NCBI GenBank assembly: GCA_035570495.1
Contig: DATMLO010000025.1
Coordinates: forward strand, 10,700-74,699
Origin: DATARH01 sp035570495
GTDB taxonomy: Bacteria; Pseudomonadota; Alphaproteobacteria; ATCC43930; CGMCC-115725
Length of the DNA: 64,000 nt
Reading direction: 5' to 3'
Notes under the pieces: model-generated
What the model was told of the DNA's origin: nothing
The model's input: only the letters and a program-made list of their open reading frames with translations
Database searches by the model: none
In this document: positions 35,654 to 43,817 of the stretch, one piece after another
Layout: every line of letters starts with the position of its first letter
Numbering within the stretch: the first letter of the stretch is position 1
Program-made: the position numbers and the translations under genes

Positions 35654-36723
35654 AGCGCTCCCCGGACCATCGACGGCACGTCGAGCGGCAGGAAGCCGTA
35701 ATGCCGCAGCCAGCGCAGATCGCTGTCGTACATCGTGCGCAGATCGGGGATGCCGTATTTCAGCATCGCGACGCGCTCGATCCCCATCCCGAACGCAAAG
35801 CCCTGGTACTCGTCGGGGTCGATCCCGCAATTCCTGAGAACCTGCGGGTGGACCATGCCGCTGCCGAGGATTTCGAGCCAACCCTCGCCGGCGCCGATTT
35901 TCAATTCGCCGCCGGCGCGGGAGCAGCCGATATCGACCTCGGCTGACGGCTCGGTGAACGGGAAATAGCTCGGCCGGAAGCGCACGGGCAGGTCGTCGAC
36001 ATCGAAGAACGCGCGGCAGAACTCGATCAGGCAGCCCTTGAGGTGACCCATATGCGTGGTGCGGTCGATGACCAGGCCTTCGACCTGGTGGAACATCGGC
36101 GAGTGCGTCGCGTCGTGGTCGCAGCGGAAGGTGCGGCCGGGGACGATGATGCGGATTGGCGGCTTCTGCTCCAGCATCGTGCGCACCTGCACCGGCGAGG
36201 TGTGGGTGCGCAGCACGAGCCTTGAACCATCCGCACGCTCGGGCAGGTAGAACGTGTCGTGCTCCTGCCGCGCCGGATGCTCGGGCGGGATGTTGAGCGC
36301 GGTGAAATTGTAGAAATCGTCCTCGATATGCGGGCCTTCGGCGACGACAAAGCCCATCTCGCCAAAGATCGCGATGATCTCGTCGATGGTCTGGCTGATC
36401 GGGTGGATGCGGCCCTGCGCAGCGGGCATCGCCGGGAGCGTCGGATCGGCGCGCTCGGCGGCGAGGCGATTGGAGAGCGCGGCGCGGTTGAGTTCGACGG
36501 CGCGGGCGTCGATCGCGTCGGAAATCGTGTCCTTCAGCGCGTTGAACCGCGCGCCGGCGTCGCGCCGCTCCTCGGCCGGCAAGGCGCCAAGACCGCGCAT
36601 CAGCCCGGTTACCAGACCCTGGCGGCCGAGATACTTGATGCGCACCTGCTCAAGCGCGTCGGGTGAGCCGGCCGCGTCGATTTCGGCGAGGCCCGCTTGC
36701 TGGAGCTGCTGTGGGTCGTCCAT
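35650..36723 (-). CDS. pheS: Phenylalanyl-tRNA synthetase alpha subunit
   Basis: 357 residues. Start MDDPQQLQQAGLAEIDAAGS is chosen as the family start. Class II motif 1 lies near HPISQTIDEIIAIFGEMGF, motif 2 in VPGRTFRCDHDATHSPMFHQ, and motif 3 in FGMGIERVAMLKYGI. It carries the aminoacylation site for Phe. A hairpin with T-run 31 bp upstream separates it from rplT and could attenuate pheST expression, as happens in enterobacteria (inference). Confidence 0.97.
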   Translation of the reverse strand: MDDPQQLQQAGLAEIDAAGSPDALEQVRIKYLGRQGLVTGLMRGLGALPAEERRDAGARFNALKDTISDAIDARAVELNRAALSNRLAAERADPTLPAMPAAQGRIHPISQTIDEIIAIFGEMGFVVAEGPHIEDDFYNFTALNIPPEHPARQEHDTFYLPERADGSRLVLRTHTSPVQVRTMLEQKPPIRIIVPGRTFRCDHDATHSPMFHQVEGLVIDRTTHMGHLKGCLIEFCRAFFDVDDLPVRFRPSYFPFTEPSAEVDIGCSRAGGELKIGAGEGWLEILGSGMVHPQVLRNCGIDPDEYQGFAFGMGIERVAMLKYGIPDLRTMYDSDLRWLRHYGFLPLDVPSMVRGAL

Positions 36724-36753
36724 GACCAATCCTTGAACCTTTAAGCGCAATAG

Positions 36754-36777
36754 AAAAGGGGCCGATTGCGGCCCCTT
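36754..36777 (-). terminator. Terminator or attenuator between rplT and pheS
   Basis: On the minus strand AAGGGGCC, loop GCAATC, GGCCCCTT followed by TTC: an 8-bp stem with a four-T run. It lies 78 bp after rplT and 31 bp before pheS. It either ends the L35-L20 transcript or attenuates pheST; I see no obvious phenylalanine-rich leader peptide in the short gap. Confidence 0.7.
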
Positions 36778-36854
36778 CGTGACTCAAGCGCAATGTGGCG
36801 GGGCCTAGGTGAGACACCCGCCGGTAAATCGGCACGCGATCTGAGCGGTGGCGG

Positions 36855-37232
36855 TCATTCCGCCGCCGCCGGGGCCTGTTCCAGCGCCGATTTGGCGGTG
36901 CCGACAACGCCTGCGAACGCCTCCGGCTCGCGGATCGCGAGGTCGGAGAGGATCTTGCGGTCGAGTTCCAGCCCCGCGAGCTTCAGCCCGTGGATAAATT
37001 GCGAGTAGGTCAGGCCGTGCTCGCGCACGCCGGCGTTGATCCGCTGGATCCACAGGCCGCGGAAATCGCGCTTCTTGTTGCGCCGGTCGCGATAGGCGTA
37101 GCGCAGCGCCTTCTCGACCTTTTCGAGCGCGATGCGATAGGCCTTGCTGTTGCGGCCGCGATAGCCCTTAGCGAGGTCGAGGACCTTTTTGTGGCGGGCG
37201 TGGGTCGTGACGCCCCGTTTGACGCGCGCCAT
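36855..37232 (-). CDS. rplT: 50S ribosomal protein L20
   Basis: 125 residues. MARVKRGVTTHARHKKVLDL, then GYRGRNSKAYRIA, RDRRNKKRDFRGLWIQRINA and TYSQFIHGLK are the invariant L20 blocks. It binds 23S rRNA early in 50S assembly. Starts 3 bp after rpmI. In many bacteria the L35-L20 pair follows infC and is controlled by L20; here infC is 12 kb away. Confidence 0.98.
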   Translation of the reverse strand: MARVKRGVTTHARHKKVLDLAKGYRGRNSKAYRIALEKVEKALRYAYRDRRNKKRDFRGLWIQRINAGVREHGLTYSQFIHGLKLAGLELDRKILSDLAIREPEAFAGVVGTAKSALEQAPAAAE

Positions 37233-37235
37233 CGC

Positions 37236-37439
37236 TCAGCCCCGCAGATACGGCATATAGGTGAGGACGAGCTTGGCGTCGCCGGGCTGCAACGTCACGG
37301 TGCCGCGCGCCTTGCGCTTCATTGATTTCGGCTTGGAGATCAGCCGGTGCCGCTTATGCGCGACATTCATCTTGATCTTGCCGGACGCAGTCCGGCTAAA
37401 GCGCTTTTTCGCGCCGCTCTTGGTCTTCAACTTGGGCAT
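37236..37439 (-). CDS. rpmI: 50S ribosomal protein L35
   Basis: 67 residues. MPKLKTKSGAKKRFSRTASG, then VAHKRHRLISKPKSMKRKAR and ending LVLTYMPYLRG match bL35. First gene of the minus-strand rpmI-rplT-pheS-pheT operon. AGGAACCCGAA lies before the start. Confidence 0.98.
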   Translation of the reverse strand: MPKLKTKSGAKKRFSRTASGKIKMNVAHKRHRLISKPKSMKRKARGTVTLQPGDAKLVLTYMPYLRG

Positions 37440-38015
37440 TTCGGGTTCCTATGACTGTGGCGGCCAGGCATGCCCTATGTGGCGCGGGGATCAACTCCCC
37501 TTGGCGCGGGCCCGCCGCCGATTGAGCGCGGGGTTATACCGGCGAGCCCTGGCGAAAGCAAGCAACAGCAAGGCAAGTTTGAATTTCGCTCCGGGAACCG
37601 AAGCTGCCGAGCGCTAGGCGAGAGCGATCTTCGGCTGTCGCCCCCAATGCGACATTCAGAGGCTGCGGCAACGGAGGACTGCGAGCTACGCCGCGAGGCG
37701 GCGGGTGGCAACGAGTCCAGTCTTGTCATGGAAGAAATAATCATCCGATTCCACATTGGATTTCTCGGAATATTGTTGATGTTTCGAAAAATATGAGAAA
37801 TTCTCTCGCGCTAAAATCGACGCAAAATGCATAGGATAAAATGATTGTTTCTTTTTTTATTCATTGAGAATCAAATTTTCGAACTTTGACTAATATTGAA
37901 TATTTGGTTATTTCGATAATTTAGTTGACCACTATCGGTTGAATCTGGTTGTCGCGGCTCCAAAATATCGCCCCGCCGGGTCAAAAATCCGGGAAATGAA
38001 ACCAGGGAGATCGAG
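37440..38015. other. Spacer upstream of rpmI with an AT-rich core
   Basis: 576 bp, no supported gene. The region 37780-37930 is strikingly AT-rich (runs such as TTCTTTTTTTATTCATTGAG) for this genome. It contains the promoters of rpmI (-) and of the small gene at 38016 (+), and infC is not present in its common place next to rpmI. Confidence 0.55.
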
Positions 38016-38353
38016 ATGGCAATCCTCAAAAACATCGAGGTAACGCAGTGCGATAACCAGCTGATCGGTCTTGCAGTCCCGTCTGGCGGATCGGCCAGTG
38101 TCGAGCTGTTCGATTTTAAATTAGGCGGCGGCACCGTCGCGGCGCCGATCAAGTATTCCGTCCCGAACATCAACATCCTGCAGCCCGGAGAATATACGCT
38201 GCTTATCCTCGGCATTAACTGGGGCGGACCGGCGACTTTCACGGTCACCGTAGACTTTGAAACCGGCCCCCCCACGTTCTGCACTACGCCCAAAATGCCC
38301 CAGGTGTCGGCGCGGTTTTTACGCCTCCCGGCGTCGCCTTCACGATTGCATGA
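38016..38353 (+). pseudogene. Small beta-rich protein gene with frameshift in a C7 run
   Basis: ATG 38016 has AGGGAG before it. The frame reads MAILKNIEVTQCDNQLIGLA through TFTVTVDFETGPP, then a run of seven C (38267-38273). In the present frame the text afterwards becomes Arg/Cys-rich and would run 120 bp into the next gene. With one extra C the frame continues PHVLHYAQNAPGVGAVFTPP and stops at TGA 38351-38353 (GVAFTIA), giving a coherent 112-aa beta-rich protein. Function unknown. The C7 tract could be a real mutation, a sequencing error or a phase-variable switch. Confidence 0.65.
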
Positions 38354-38493
38354 AAGCCGGCTCTGCCGGATAAGGTTGAGCAAGTGCCAAGCGGCCGTTT
38401 GGCCGTTTGGCGCTGAACCCGGCCGTCTATTCAAACTGAGGTCGTGCCCAAGGCCAGTAGCGCCGGGGCGCGTTGCTCGGCATCATCGCCGCC

Positions 38494-39432
38494 ATGCCAA
38501 GCGTCAGTTTTGTCGTCACGGTCTACAACAAGGCGCCCGCGCTGCCTTTCCTGATCGCCGGGCTCGCCGCGCAAGAGGGCGATTTCGCGCGCGAGTTCAT
38601 CTTTGTCGATGATGGGTCGACCGACGACAGCCCGGCGGTTCTGCGTCAGCTGACCGACGGCTGGATGAATGTGACGATCGTCAGGCAGGAAAATGCCGGC
38701 CCGGCGGTGGCTCTCAACGCCGGACTAGCCCGCGCGCAAGGCGATTTCATCAAGCCGATGGATGCCGACGACCTGCTGTTCCCGTGGGCCACGCGGCGCT
38801 TTATCGAGGCGATCGAGATGACGGGCTGTGATGTCGCCTTCGCCCCTCCGGGCCCGAGGTTCGACATGGCCGCCCAGCCGGAAGCCATCCTGGCGTGCCG
38901 GCATGAGCCGGGCCGGATCGAGCGCTGCGATGATATGCTGCGCCGCTGTTTGCTGCGTGCCCAGACCAACCCGTCGGCCTGGCTGGCGCGCGCCGACACG
39001 GTACGACGATGCGGCGGCTGCGACGAGCGGGTCTTTATCCAGGATTATTCGATCGAACTACGCCTAGCGGCGGTGTCGCGCGTGGCCCGGCTTGACGAGC
39101 CGATCTTCCTCCTCGCGGCCGAGATTCCGGGGCGGCTGTCGGACAATCAGGCGCAGGTCCTCCACGACATGAACCTGGCGCTGGCGAATTTTGTCGCCGA
39201 GCGGCCCGATCTGCCGCGGAGCCTCGCGCGGCTCGGCTTTGTCCGGGCGGCGGCGCGCGCCTGGGCCTGGGCACGACGGCACGGTGGCAAAGGGGTCGGC
39301 TCGCGCGAGTTCCGGCTGGTATGCGGCGCACGGCTTGGCCTGTTGCCTCCCTCGCCGGAAAATCTGCGCGCGACCTGTGCTGCCTTTGCCGAGACGAATT
39401 CCATTCGCCTCGCGACGGGGCCGCGATCATAG
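38494..39432 (+). CDS. Group 2 glycosyltransferase
   Basis: 312 residues, GT-A fold. MPSVSFVVTVYNKAPALPFL, FIFVDDGSTDDSPAVL, ENAGPAVALNAGLARAQGDF and the metal-binding MDADDLLFPWA are the GT2 blocks, with QDYSIELRLAAVSRV in the acceptor half. It transfers a sugar from a nucleotide donor to an unknown acceptor. ATG 38494 is chosen over TTG 38473, which only adds LGIIAA. Monocistronic. Confidence 0.9.
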   Translation: MPSVSFVVTVYNKAPALPFLIAGLAAQEGDFAREFIFVDDGSTDDSPAVLRQLTDGWMNVTIVRQENAGPAVALNAGLARAQGDFIKPMDADDLLFPWATRRFIEAIEMTGCDVAFAPPGPRFDMAAQPEAILACRHEPGRIERCDDMLRRCLLRAQTNPSAWLARADTVRRCGGCDERVFIQDYSIELRLAAVSRVARLDEPIFLLAAEIPGRLSDNQAQVLHDMNLALANFVAERPDLPRSLARLGFVRAAARAWAWARRHGGKGVGSREFRLVCGARLGLLPPSPENLRATCAAFAETNSIRLATGPRS

Positions 39433-39451
39433 GTTTTGGCATAGTTCGCCG

Positions 39452-40381
39452 ATGGCGATCCTCTTCCAATCGACCCCGGCGTCGGTGGCGCGCTGGCGGC
39501 CGTTTCTGACCAAGGCGTGGCCCGGGCGCGACCTGCGCTTCTGGCCGGAAATTGGCGATAAGAGCACGATCGATTATGCGCTGGTCTGGCATCCCGAGCC
39601 GGGGCTGCTGGCGAGCCTGCCCAATCTCAAGCTGATCTTGTCGCTCGGCGCCGGGGTCGACCACATTTTGCGCGATTCCGAGCTGCCGCGCGGCGTGCCG
39701 ATCGTCCGGCTTGTCGACCCGTATATGACGCAGGCGATGAGCGAGTATGTCGTGCTGCAGGTGCTGCGCCTGCATCGCCAGGATTTCGCCTATCGCGCAC
39801 AGCAGGCGGCCGGCGAATGGCGCGAGCTGGCGCAGAAAAATGCGGCCGAGCGTACGGTCGGCCTGCTCGGCTTTGGTCAGCTCGGGCAGGACGCCGCGGC
39901 GAAACTCACGGGGCTCGGCTTCGACGTCGCCGGATGGAGCCGCTCGGGACGCACGGTGCCGGGTTTCCGCACCTATGGCGGCGCGGCCGGGCTCAACGCG
40001 CTGCTCCGGCGCAGCGAAATTCTCGTGTCGCTGCTGCCGATGACGCCGGAGACAGAGGGTGTCCTAGACGCCAGGCTGTTCGCCCGGCTGCCGCGCGGCG
40101 CGGGGCTGGTTAATGCCGGGCGCGGCCGGCAACTCGTCGAGGCCGATCTCCTGGCGGCGCTTGACTCAGGGCAGATTTCCGCCGCGGTGCTCGACGTGTT
40201 CCGCGAGGAGCCGCTGCCCGCGGCGCATCCGTTCTGGCGCGATCCACGCATCATCGTGACGCCGCATGTCGCCGCCGAGACGCATCCGCCGACCGCGGGC
40301 GCGATCTATGCCCAGGCAATCGAGGATTTCGAGGCGGGCCGCCCGGTCGCCAATGTGATCGACCGCGACAAGGGGTACTGA
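39452..40381 (+). CDS. D-2-hydroxyacid dehydrogenase, glyoxylate/hydroxypyruvate reductase-like
   Basis: 309 residues. The NAD-binding motif is VGLLGFGQLGQDAAAKLTGL. Catalytic residues appear as Arg in NAGRGRQLVEADLLAAL, Glu in FREEPLPAAHPFW and His in VTPHVAAETHP. It resembles GhrA-type enzymes, which reduce glyoxylate or hydroxypyruvate with NADPH in the cytosol. Substrate is inferred from class. Starts about 20 bp after the glycosyltransferase. Confidence 0.9.
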   Translation: MAILFQSTPASVARWRPFLTKAWPGRDLRFWPEIGDKSTIDYALVWHPEPGLLASLPNLKLILSLGAGVDHILRDSELPRGVPIVRLVDPYMTQAMSEYVVLQVLRLHRQDFAYRAQQAAGEWRELAQKNAAERTVGLLGFGQLGQDAAAKLTGLGFDVAGWSRSGRTVPGFRTYGGAAGLNALLRRSEILVSLLPMTPETEGVLDARLFARLPRGAGLVNAGRGRQLVEADLLAALDSGQISAAVLDVFREEPLPAAHPFWRDPRIIVTPHVAAETHPPTAGAIYAQAIEDFEAGRPVANVIDRDKGY

Positions 40382-40408
40382 CCGTCAGACCGTGGCAAGG
40401 GGGAGCAC

Positions 40409-40609
40409 ATGTACAAGAATCCGGGTCTCTGGCTCGTCGTGATGATCGTCGTCGTCGGGTACAATCTCTACGGTATTTTCGGCCCGCAAGACGAGGCGCC
40501 GAGCCAAGGCCTCTTGATCTTGAACTGGGTGCTGATCGTCTGCGGCGTCGCCGGTCTGATCGGCGCCGGTATCCAGTTGACCCAGCACAAGAATAGGGAA
40601 GGCGCCTGA
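40409..40609 (+). CDS. Small inner-membrane protein, 66 aa
   Basis: AAGGGGGAGCAC precedes ATG 40409. Two hydrophobic helices: GLWLVVMIVVVGYNLYGIFG and GLLILNWVLIVCGVAGLIGA, with a short polar loop QDEAPSQ and basic tail QHKNREGA. Function unknown. Transcribed with the upstream dehydrogenase (27-bp gap). Confidence 0.75.
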   Translation: MYKNPGLWLVVMIVVVGYNLYGIFGPQDEAPSQGLLILNWVLIVCGVAGLIGAGIQLTQHKNREGA

Positions 40610-40617
40610 ACGCCGGC

Positions 40618-41673
40618 CTATCGCAGGTCGTCGAGCAGTGCGGTCAGGTTTGCCCGATCGGCGTCGTTCGCCACGGGAATGGCGAATTCGAGATGGTTGG
40701 CGACGCTCGCGAAGCGGTTCTTGAGCTTGGCGGCGATCTCGTCATGCGTACCGATGACCGCGTAATGATCGAGCATCTCGTCGCTGATGAAGGCCGGCAT
40801 CTCCTCCCAGCGCTGCGCCCGCGAATAACTCTGCAAGTTGCGCGCGACCTCGCCGTAACCCTGCGACTCGAAGGCGATCAGGTAGGTCGGGGTCGACGCG
40901 TAGAACGCGATGCGCGCCCGCACGTCGCGCACCCGCGCTTCAAGGCCTTTCCGGTCCGGCGCGGTGGCGATCAGCGGCATCGCCGCGATCTCGAAGTTCG
41001 TGAAGTCGCGACCGGTCTTCTCCGCGCCCTTTTTCACCGCCGGCAGCATCACTTCGGCGATGTAGCGCGGCGTGCAGACGGGATGCGCGCGGATGCCATC
41101 GGCGACTTCGCCGGCGATCTGGCACATGAACGGGTTGACCGCTGCGAGCTGCACCGGGATGCGCGGGTGCTCGATCGGCGGCGGCGCGAAAAGCGGCACC
41201 ATCAGGCTCAATTTGTAGTGCGGACTCTCGTAGCGCAGCTTGGTGCCGCCGTTCTGCCAGCACTCCCAGATCGCCCGCAGCGCGCCGACATAATCACGCA
41301 TCCATGGGCCGGGTGGTGCCCAGGCCATGCCATAACGGCGCTCGATATGTCCCTTGACCTGGCTGCCGAGACCCAGCGTGAAGCGGCCACCAGATAGGCG
41401 CTGCAAGGTCCACGCGGCGAGCGCCGTCACTACCGGTGCGCGCGGGAAAGCGATCGCGACGCCGGTCGCGAGGCCGATCCGCTGGGTCGCCTGCGCCGCC
41501 AACGACAGCACGATGAAGGGGTCGTCCTTGGTCTCCTCGGTGACGATGCCGTCATAGCCCAGCGCCTCGGCGAGCCGGGCCTCCTCGCCGACTCGCGCGA
41601 TGTCGAGCACGCCCGCGGCGGCGCGCAGCCCAGGGTCGAGGGCGCCGAGCGGCAGCTGTGTCTCGATTTTCAC
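40618..41673 (-). CDS. LLM-class (F420/flavin-dependent) oxidoreductase
   Basis: 351 residues. ARLAEALGYDGIVTEETKDD, IGLATGVAIAFPRAPVVTAL, LQRLSGGRFTLGLGSQVKGH and RYGMAWAPP match the TIGR03617 subgroup of luciferase-like TIM-barrel enzymes. It should use F420 or FMN to oxidise or reduce an unknown substrate; whether this organism makes F420 cannot be told here. Confidence 0.88.
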   Translation of the reverse strand: MKIETQLPLGALDPGLRAAAGVLDIARVGEEARLAEALGYDGIVTEETKDDPFIVLSLAAQATQRIGLATGVAIAFPRAPVVTALAAWTLQRLSGGRFTLGLGSQVKGHIERRYGMAWAPPGPWMRDYVGALRAIWECWQNGGTKLRYESPHYKLSLMVPLFAPPPIEHPRIPVQLAAVNPFMCQIAGEVADGIRAHPVCTPRYIAEVMLPAVKKGAEKTGRDFTNFEIAAMPLIATAPDRKGLEARVRDVRARIAFYASTPTYLIAFESQGYGEVARNLQSYSRAQRWEEMPAFISDEMLDHYAVIGTHDEIAAKLKNRFASVANHLEFAIPVANDADRANLTALLDDLR

Positions 41674-41704
41674 AACGATGTCCTTCCGGTTGACATTCGA
41701 AGGT

Positions 41705-41716
41705 ACTTAGCTAAGT
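41705..41716. promoter_or_regulatory. Palindrome ACTTAGCTAAGT, likely toxin-antitoxin operator
   Basis: A perfect 12-bp palindrome followed 8 bp later by another half ACTAAG, 27 bp upstream of the antitoxin start. Phd-type antitoxins bind such palindromes to repress their own operon. Confidence 0.6.
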
Positions 41717-41742
41717 TCATGACTAAGTCTAGGAGAAAAACC

Positions 41743-41994
41743 ATGTCGGAGCCGATTTCGATCCACGCGGCGAAAACGCATTTATCACGCCTGATCGCGC
41801 GCGCCGAGGCCGGCGAGGAAATCGTCATCGCGCGTGGCAACAAGCCGGTGGTCAAGTTGGTGTCGATCGAGACGAAGAAGCCAAAACGCGTCTTTGGCTC
41901 GATGAAGGGTCAATTCACGGTCGGCCCGGAATTCTTCGAGCCGATGTCGGAGGAAGAACTCGCGCTGTGGTACGGCGATGCGGATCCTTCTTGA
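41743..41994 (+). CDS. Phd/YefM-type antitoxin
   Basis: 83 residues. MSEPISIHAAKTHLSRLIAR, then AGEEIVIARGNKPVVKLVSI is the Phd/YefM N-terminal DNA-binding and dimer fold; the acidic C terminus (FEPMSEEELALWYGDADPS) would wrap the toxin. AGGAGAAAAACC precedes ATG 41743. Its end overlaps the toxin start by 17 bp, the normal coupled layout. Confidence 0.92.
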   Translation: MSEPISIHAAKTHLSRLIARAEAGEEIVIARGNKPVVKLVSIETKKPKRVFGSMKGQFTVGPEFFEPMSEEELALWYGDADPS

Positions 41995-42364
41995 TACCCA
42001 CGTGCTCCTCTGGTGGTTGTCAGGAAATGAGGTCCTCTCCATGCCGGCTCGCGCGGCTATTGCAGATGATGGCAACGAGACATTCGTCAGCGCCGTCTCG
42101 GTATGGGAGATCGCTATCAAATACAAGCAGGGAAGACTGCCGACCGCATCGAGCCTTATTGGCGACATCGACGGGACCATTGTTCGGCACGGCTTTTACG
42201 CGATTCCGATCACCATGCAGGACGGCGAGCGTGCTGGCGACCTTGCGTTGCACCATAAGGACCCGTTCGACCGAATGCTGATCGCCCAAGCCTTGACGCA
42301 TTCGCTGACGCTGATATCGAACGAGCGGCTGTTCGATCGCTACGGCGTCGCGCGCCTGTGGTAG
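41978..42364 (+). CDS. PIN-domain toxin (VapC-like)
   Basis: 128 residues. The acidic PIN residues are present: Asp6 in LLDTHVLLWWL, Glu in SVWEIAIKYKQG, and Asp in KDPFDRMLIAQA, with a terminal NERLFDRYGV. It should be a Mg-dependent ribonuclease, probably cleaving tRNA or rRNA, held inactive by the upstream antitoxin. Start codon ATG 41978 lies inside the antitoxin gene. Confidence 0.93.
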   Translation: MRILLDTHVLLWWLSGNEVLSMPARAAIADDGNETFVSAVSVWEIAIKYKQGRLPTASSLIGDIDGTIVRHGFYAIPITMQDGERAGDLALHHKDPFDRMLIAQALTHSLTLISNERLFDRYGVARLW

Positions 42365-42370
42365 CTCGCG

Positions 42371-43759
42371 CTAGCCGAATTTGTCCGCGATGTAGGCGTA
42401 GACGGCGCGCAGGGTTTGCGCCTCGGCGCCTTCCGGGCGGCCGGGGCGTGAGCGCTGGTTCCACGCCATGACGTCGAGATGCGCCCACGGCACGGCGGGG
42501 TCGACGAACTCGTTGAGGTAGAGCGCCGCGGTGATGGCTCCGCCTTGCGGGCCGTCGGACACGTTGTTGAGATCGGCGATCTTGCTGTCGATGAGCCGCC
42601 GGTACGGCTTGTAGAGCGGCATCCGCCACATCGGGTCGTCTTCCGCCTGGCCGGCGGAAAGCAGCGCGTCGGCGAGCGTGTCGTTGTTGCAGAACAGCGC
42701 CGGCAATTCGGGGCCGAGGGCAACTCGCGCCGCGCCGGTCAAGGTCGCGCAATCGACGATCATCTCCGGCTTTTCGTCCGAGGCTTCGCTGAGCGCGTCA
42801 CACAGGATGAGCCGCCCCTCGGCGTCGGTGTTGCCGATCTCGACCGTGAGGCCCTTGCGCGTCTTGATGATGTCGCGCGGCCGGAAGGCATTTCCCGACA
42901 CCGAGTTCTCGACGCAGGGCAGCAGCACGCGCAGTCGCACCTTGAGGCCGGCCTGCATGATCGCCTGGCCGAGCCCCAGCATGATCGCGGCGCCGGCCAT
43001 GTCCTTTTTCATGTTGAGCATGCTCGACGCCGGCTTGAGATCGAGCCCGCCGGTATCGAAACACACGCCCTTGCCGACCAGCGTCACCTTGGGCGCGTCC
43101 TTGTCGCCCCAGCTGATGTCGACGAGGCGCGGCGGCCGGGTGCTGGCACGGCCGACGGCATGGATCGTCGGGTAGTTTTTCTCGAGCAGCTTATCGCCGA
43201 CGATGATCTTGCATTTGGCGCCTTCGGCCTTGGCAACGTGCTGCGCGGCGTCGGCGAGTTCCTCGGGGCCCATGTCGGAGGCCGGGGTGGTCGCTAGGTC
43301 GCGGGCGAGAAAGACGCCGCCGGCCAACCGCTCGACGAGGCCACGGTCGGCGCCCTTCGGCCACACCAACCGCGCTGCGCCGCGCTTTTTCGCGTGGTAG
43401 CGGGTGAAGGCATAGGTGCCGAGCGCCCAGCCCAGCGCGACCCGGCTCGCATCGATTCCCTTTGGGGCGCCCTTGGGCGGCGGGTCGAGCCGGTAGCTGC
43501 CTTCGGGCAAGGTCTCCGACAGTCCGGCGACCGCCCACATCGATGCTTTGCCATCGCCGGTCCCGACGAGGACGCGACCGAGCTTGCCGTTTTTGTCGGG
43601 GACGAGCGCGGTCTTGCCGGCCTCCGCCGTGAAGTCGATGGCCTGCGCCCAGTCGCGCTCGCGCGCCGCTGCGCTCTCGCGCCACGCCGCGAGCTCCGCC
43701 TTGCCGAGCGGGGTCAGCGGCACCGCGCCGTCATCATGATCGATCAGGGAATAGGGCAT
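42371..43759 (-). CDS. Leucyl aminopeptidase family protein (M17)
   Basis: 462 residues. VTLVGKGVCFDTGGLDLKPA, KKDMAGAAIMLGL, and the signature NTDAEGRLILCDAL carry the metal ligands and catalytic Lys/Arg of M17 cytosolic leucine aminopeptidases. VPWAHLDVMAWN closes the domain. It is a Zn/Mn hexameric peptidase for N-terminal residues; the N-terminal domain is shorter and more divergent than E. coli PepA. ATG 43759 (MPYSLIDHDDGA) chosen; a start 30 bp upstream is possible. Confidence 0.93.
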   Translation of the reverse strand: MPYSLIDHDDGAVPLTPLGKAELAAWRESAAARERDWAQAIDFTAEAGKTALVPDKNGKLGRVLVGTGDGKASMWAVAGLSETLPEGSYRLDPPPKGAPKGIDASRVALGWALGTYAFTRYHAKKRGAARLVWPKGADRGLVERLAGGVFLARDLATTPASDMGPEELADAAQHVAKAEGAKCKIIVGDKLLEKNYPTIHAVGRASTRPPRLVDISWGDKDAPKVTLVGKGVCFDTGGLDLKPASSMLNMKKDMAGAAIMLGLGQAIMQAGLKVRLRVLLPCVENSVSGNAFRPRDIIKTRKGLTVEIGNTDAEGRLILCDALSEASDEKPEMIVDCATLTGAARVALGPELPALFCNNDTLADALLSAGQAEDDPMWRMPLYKPYRRLIDSKIADLNNVSDGPQGGAITAALYLNEFVDPAVPWAHLDVMAWNQRSRPGRPEGAEAQTLRAVYAYIADKFG

Positions 43760-43817
43760 CCGGGGTTCCTCGGTCTCTCGCGGAAGCATGGCCCGAGCGG
43801 TGTGGCCATGCCAGGGG

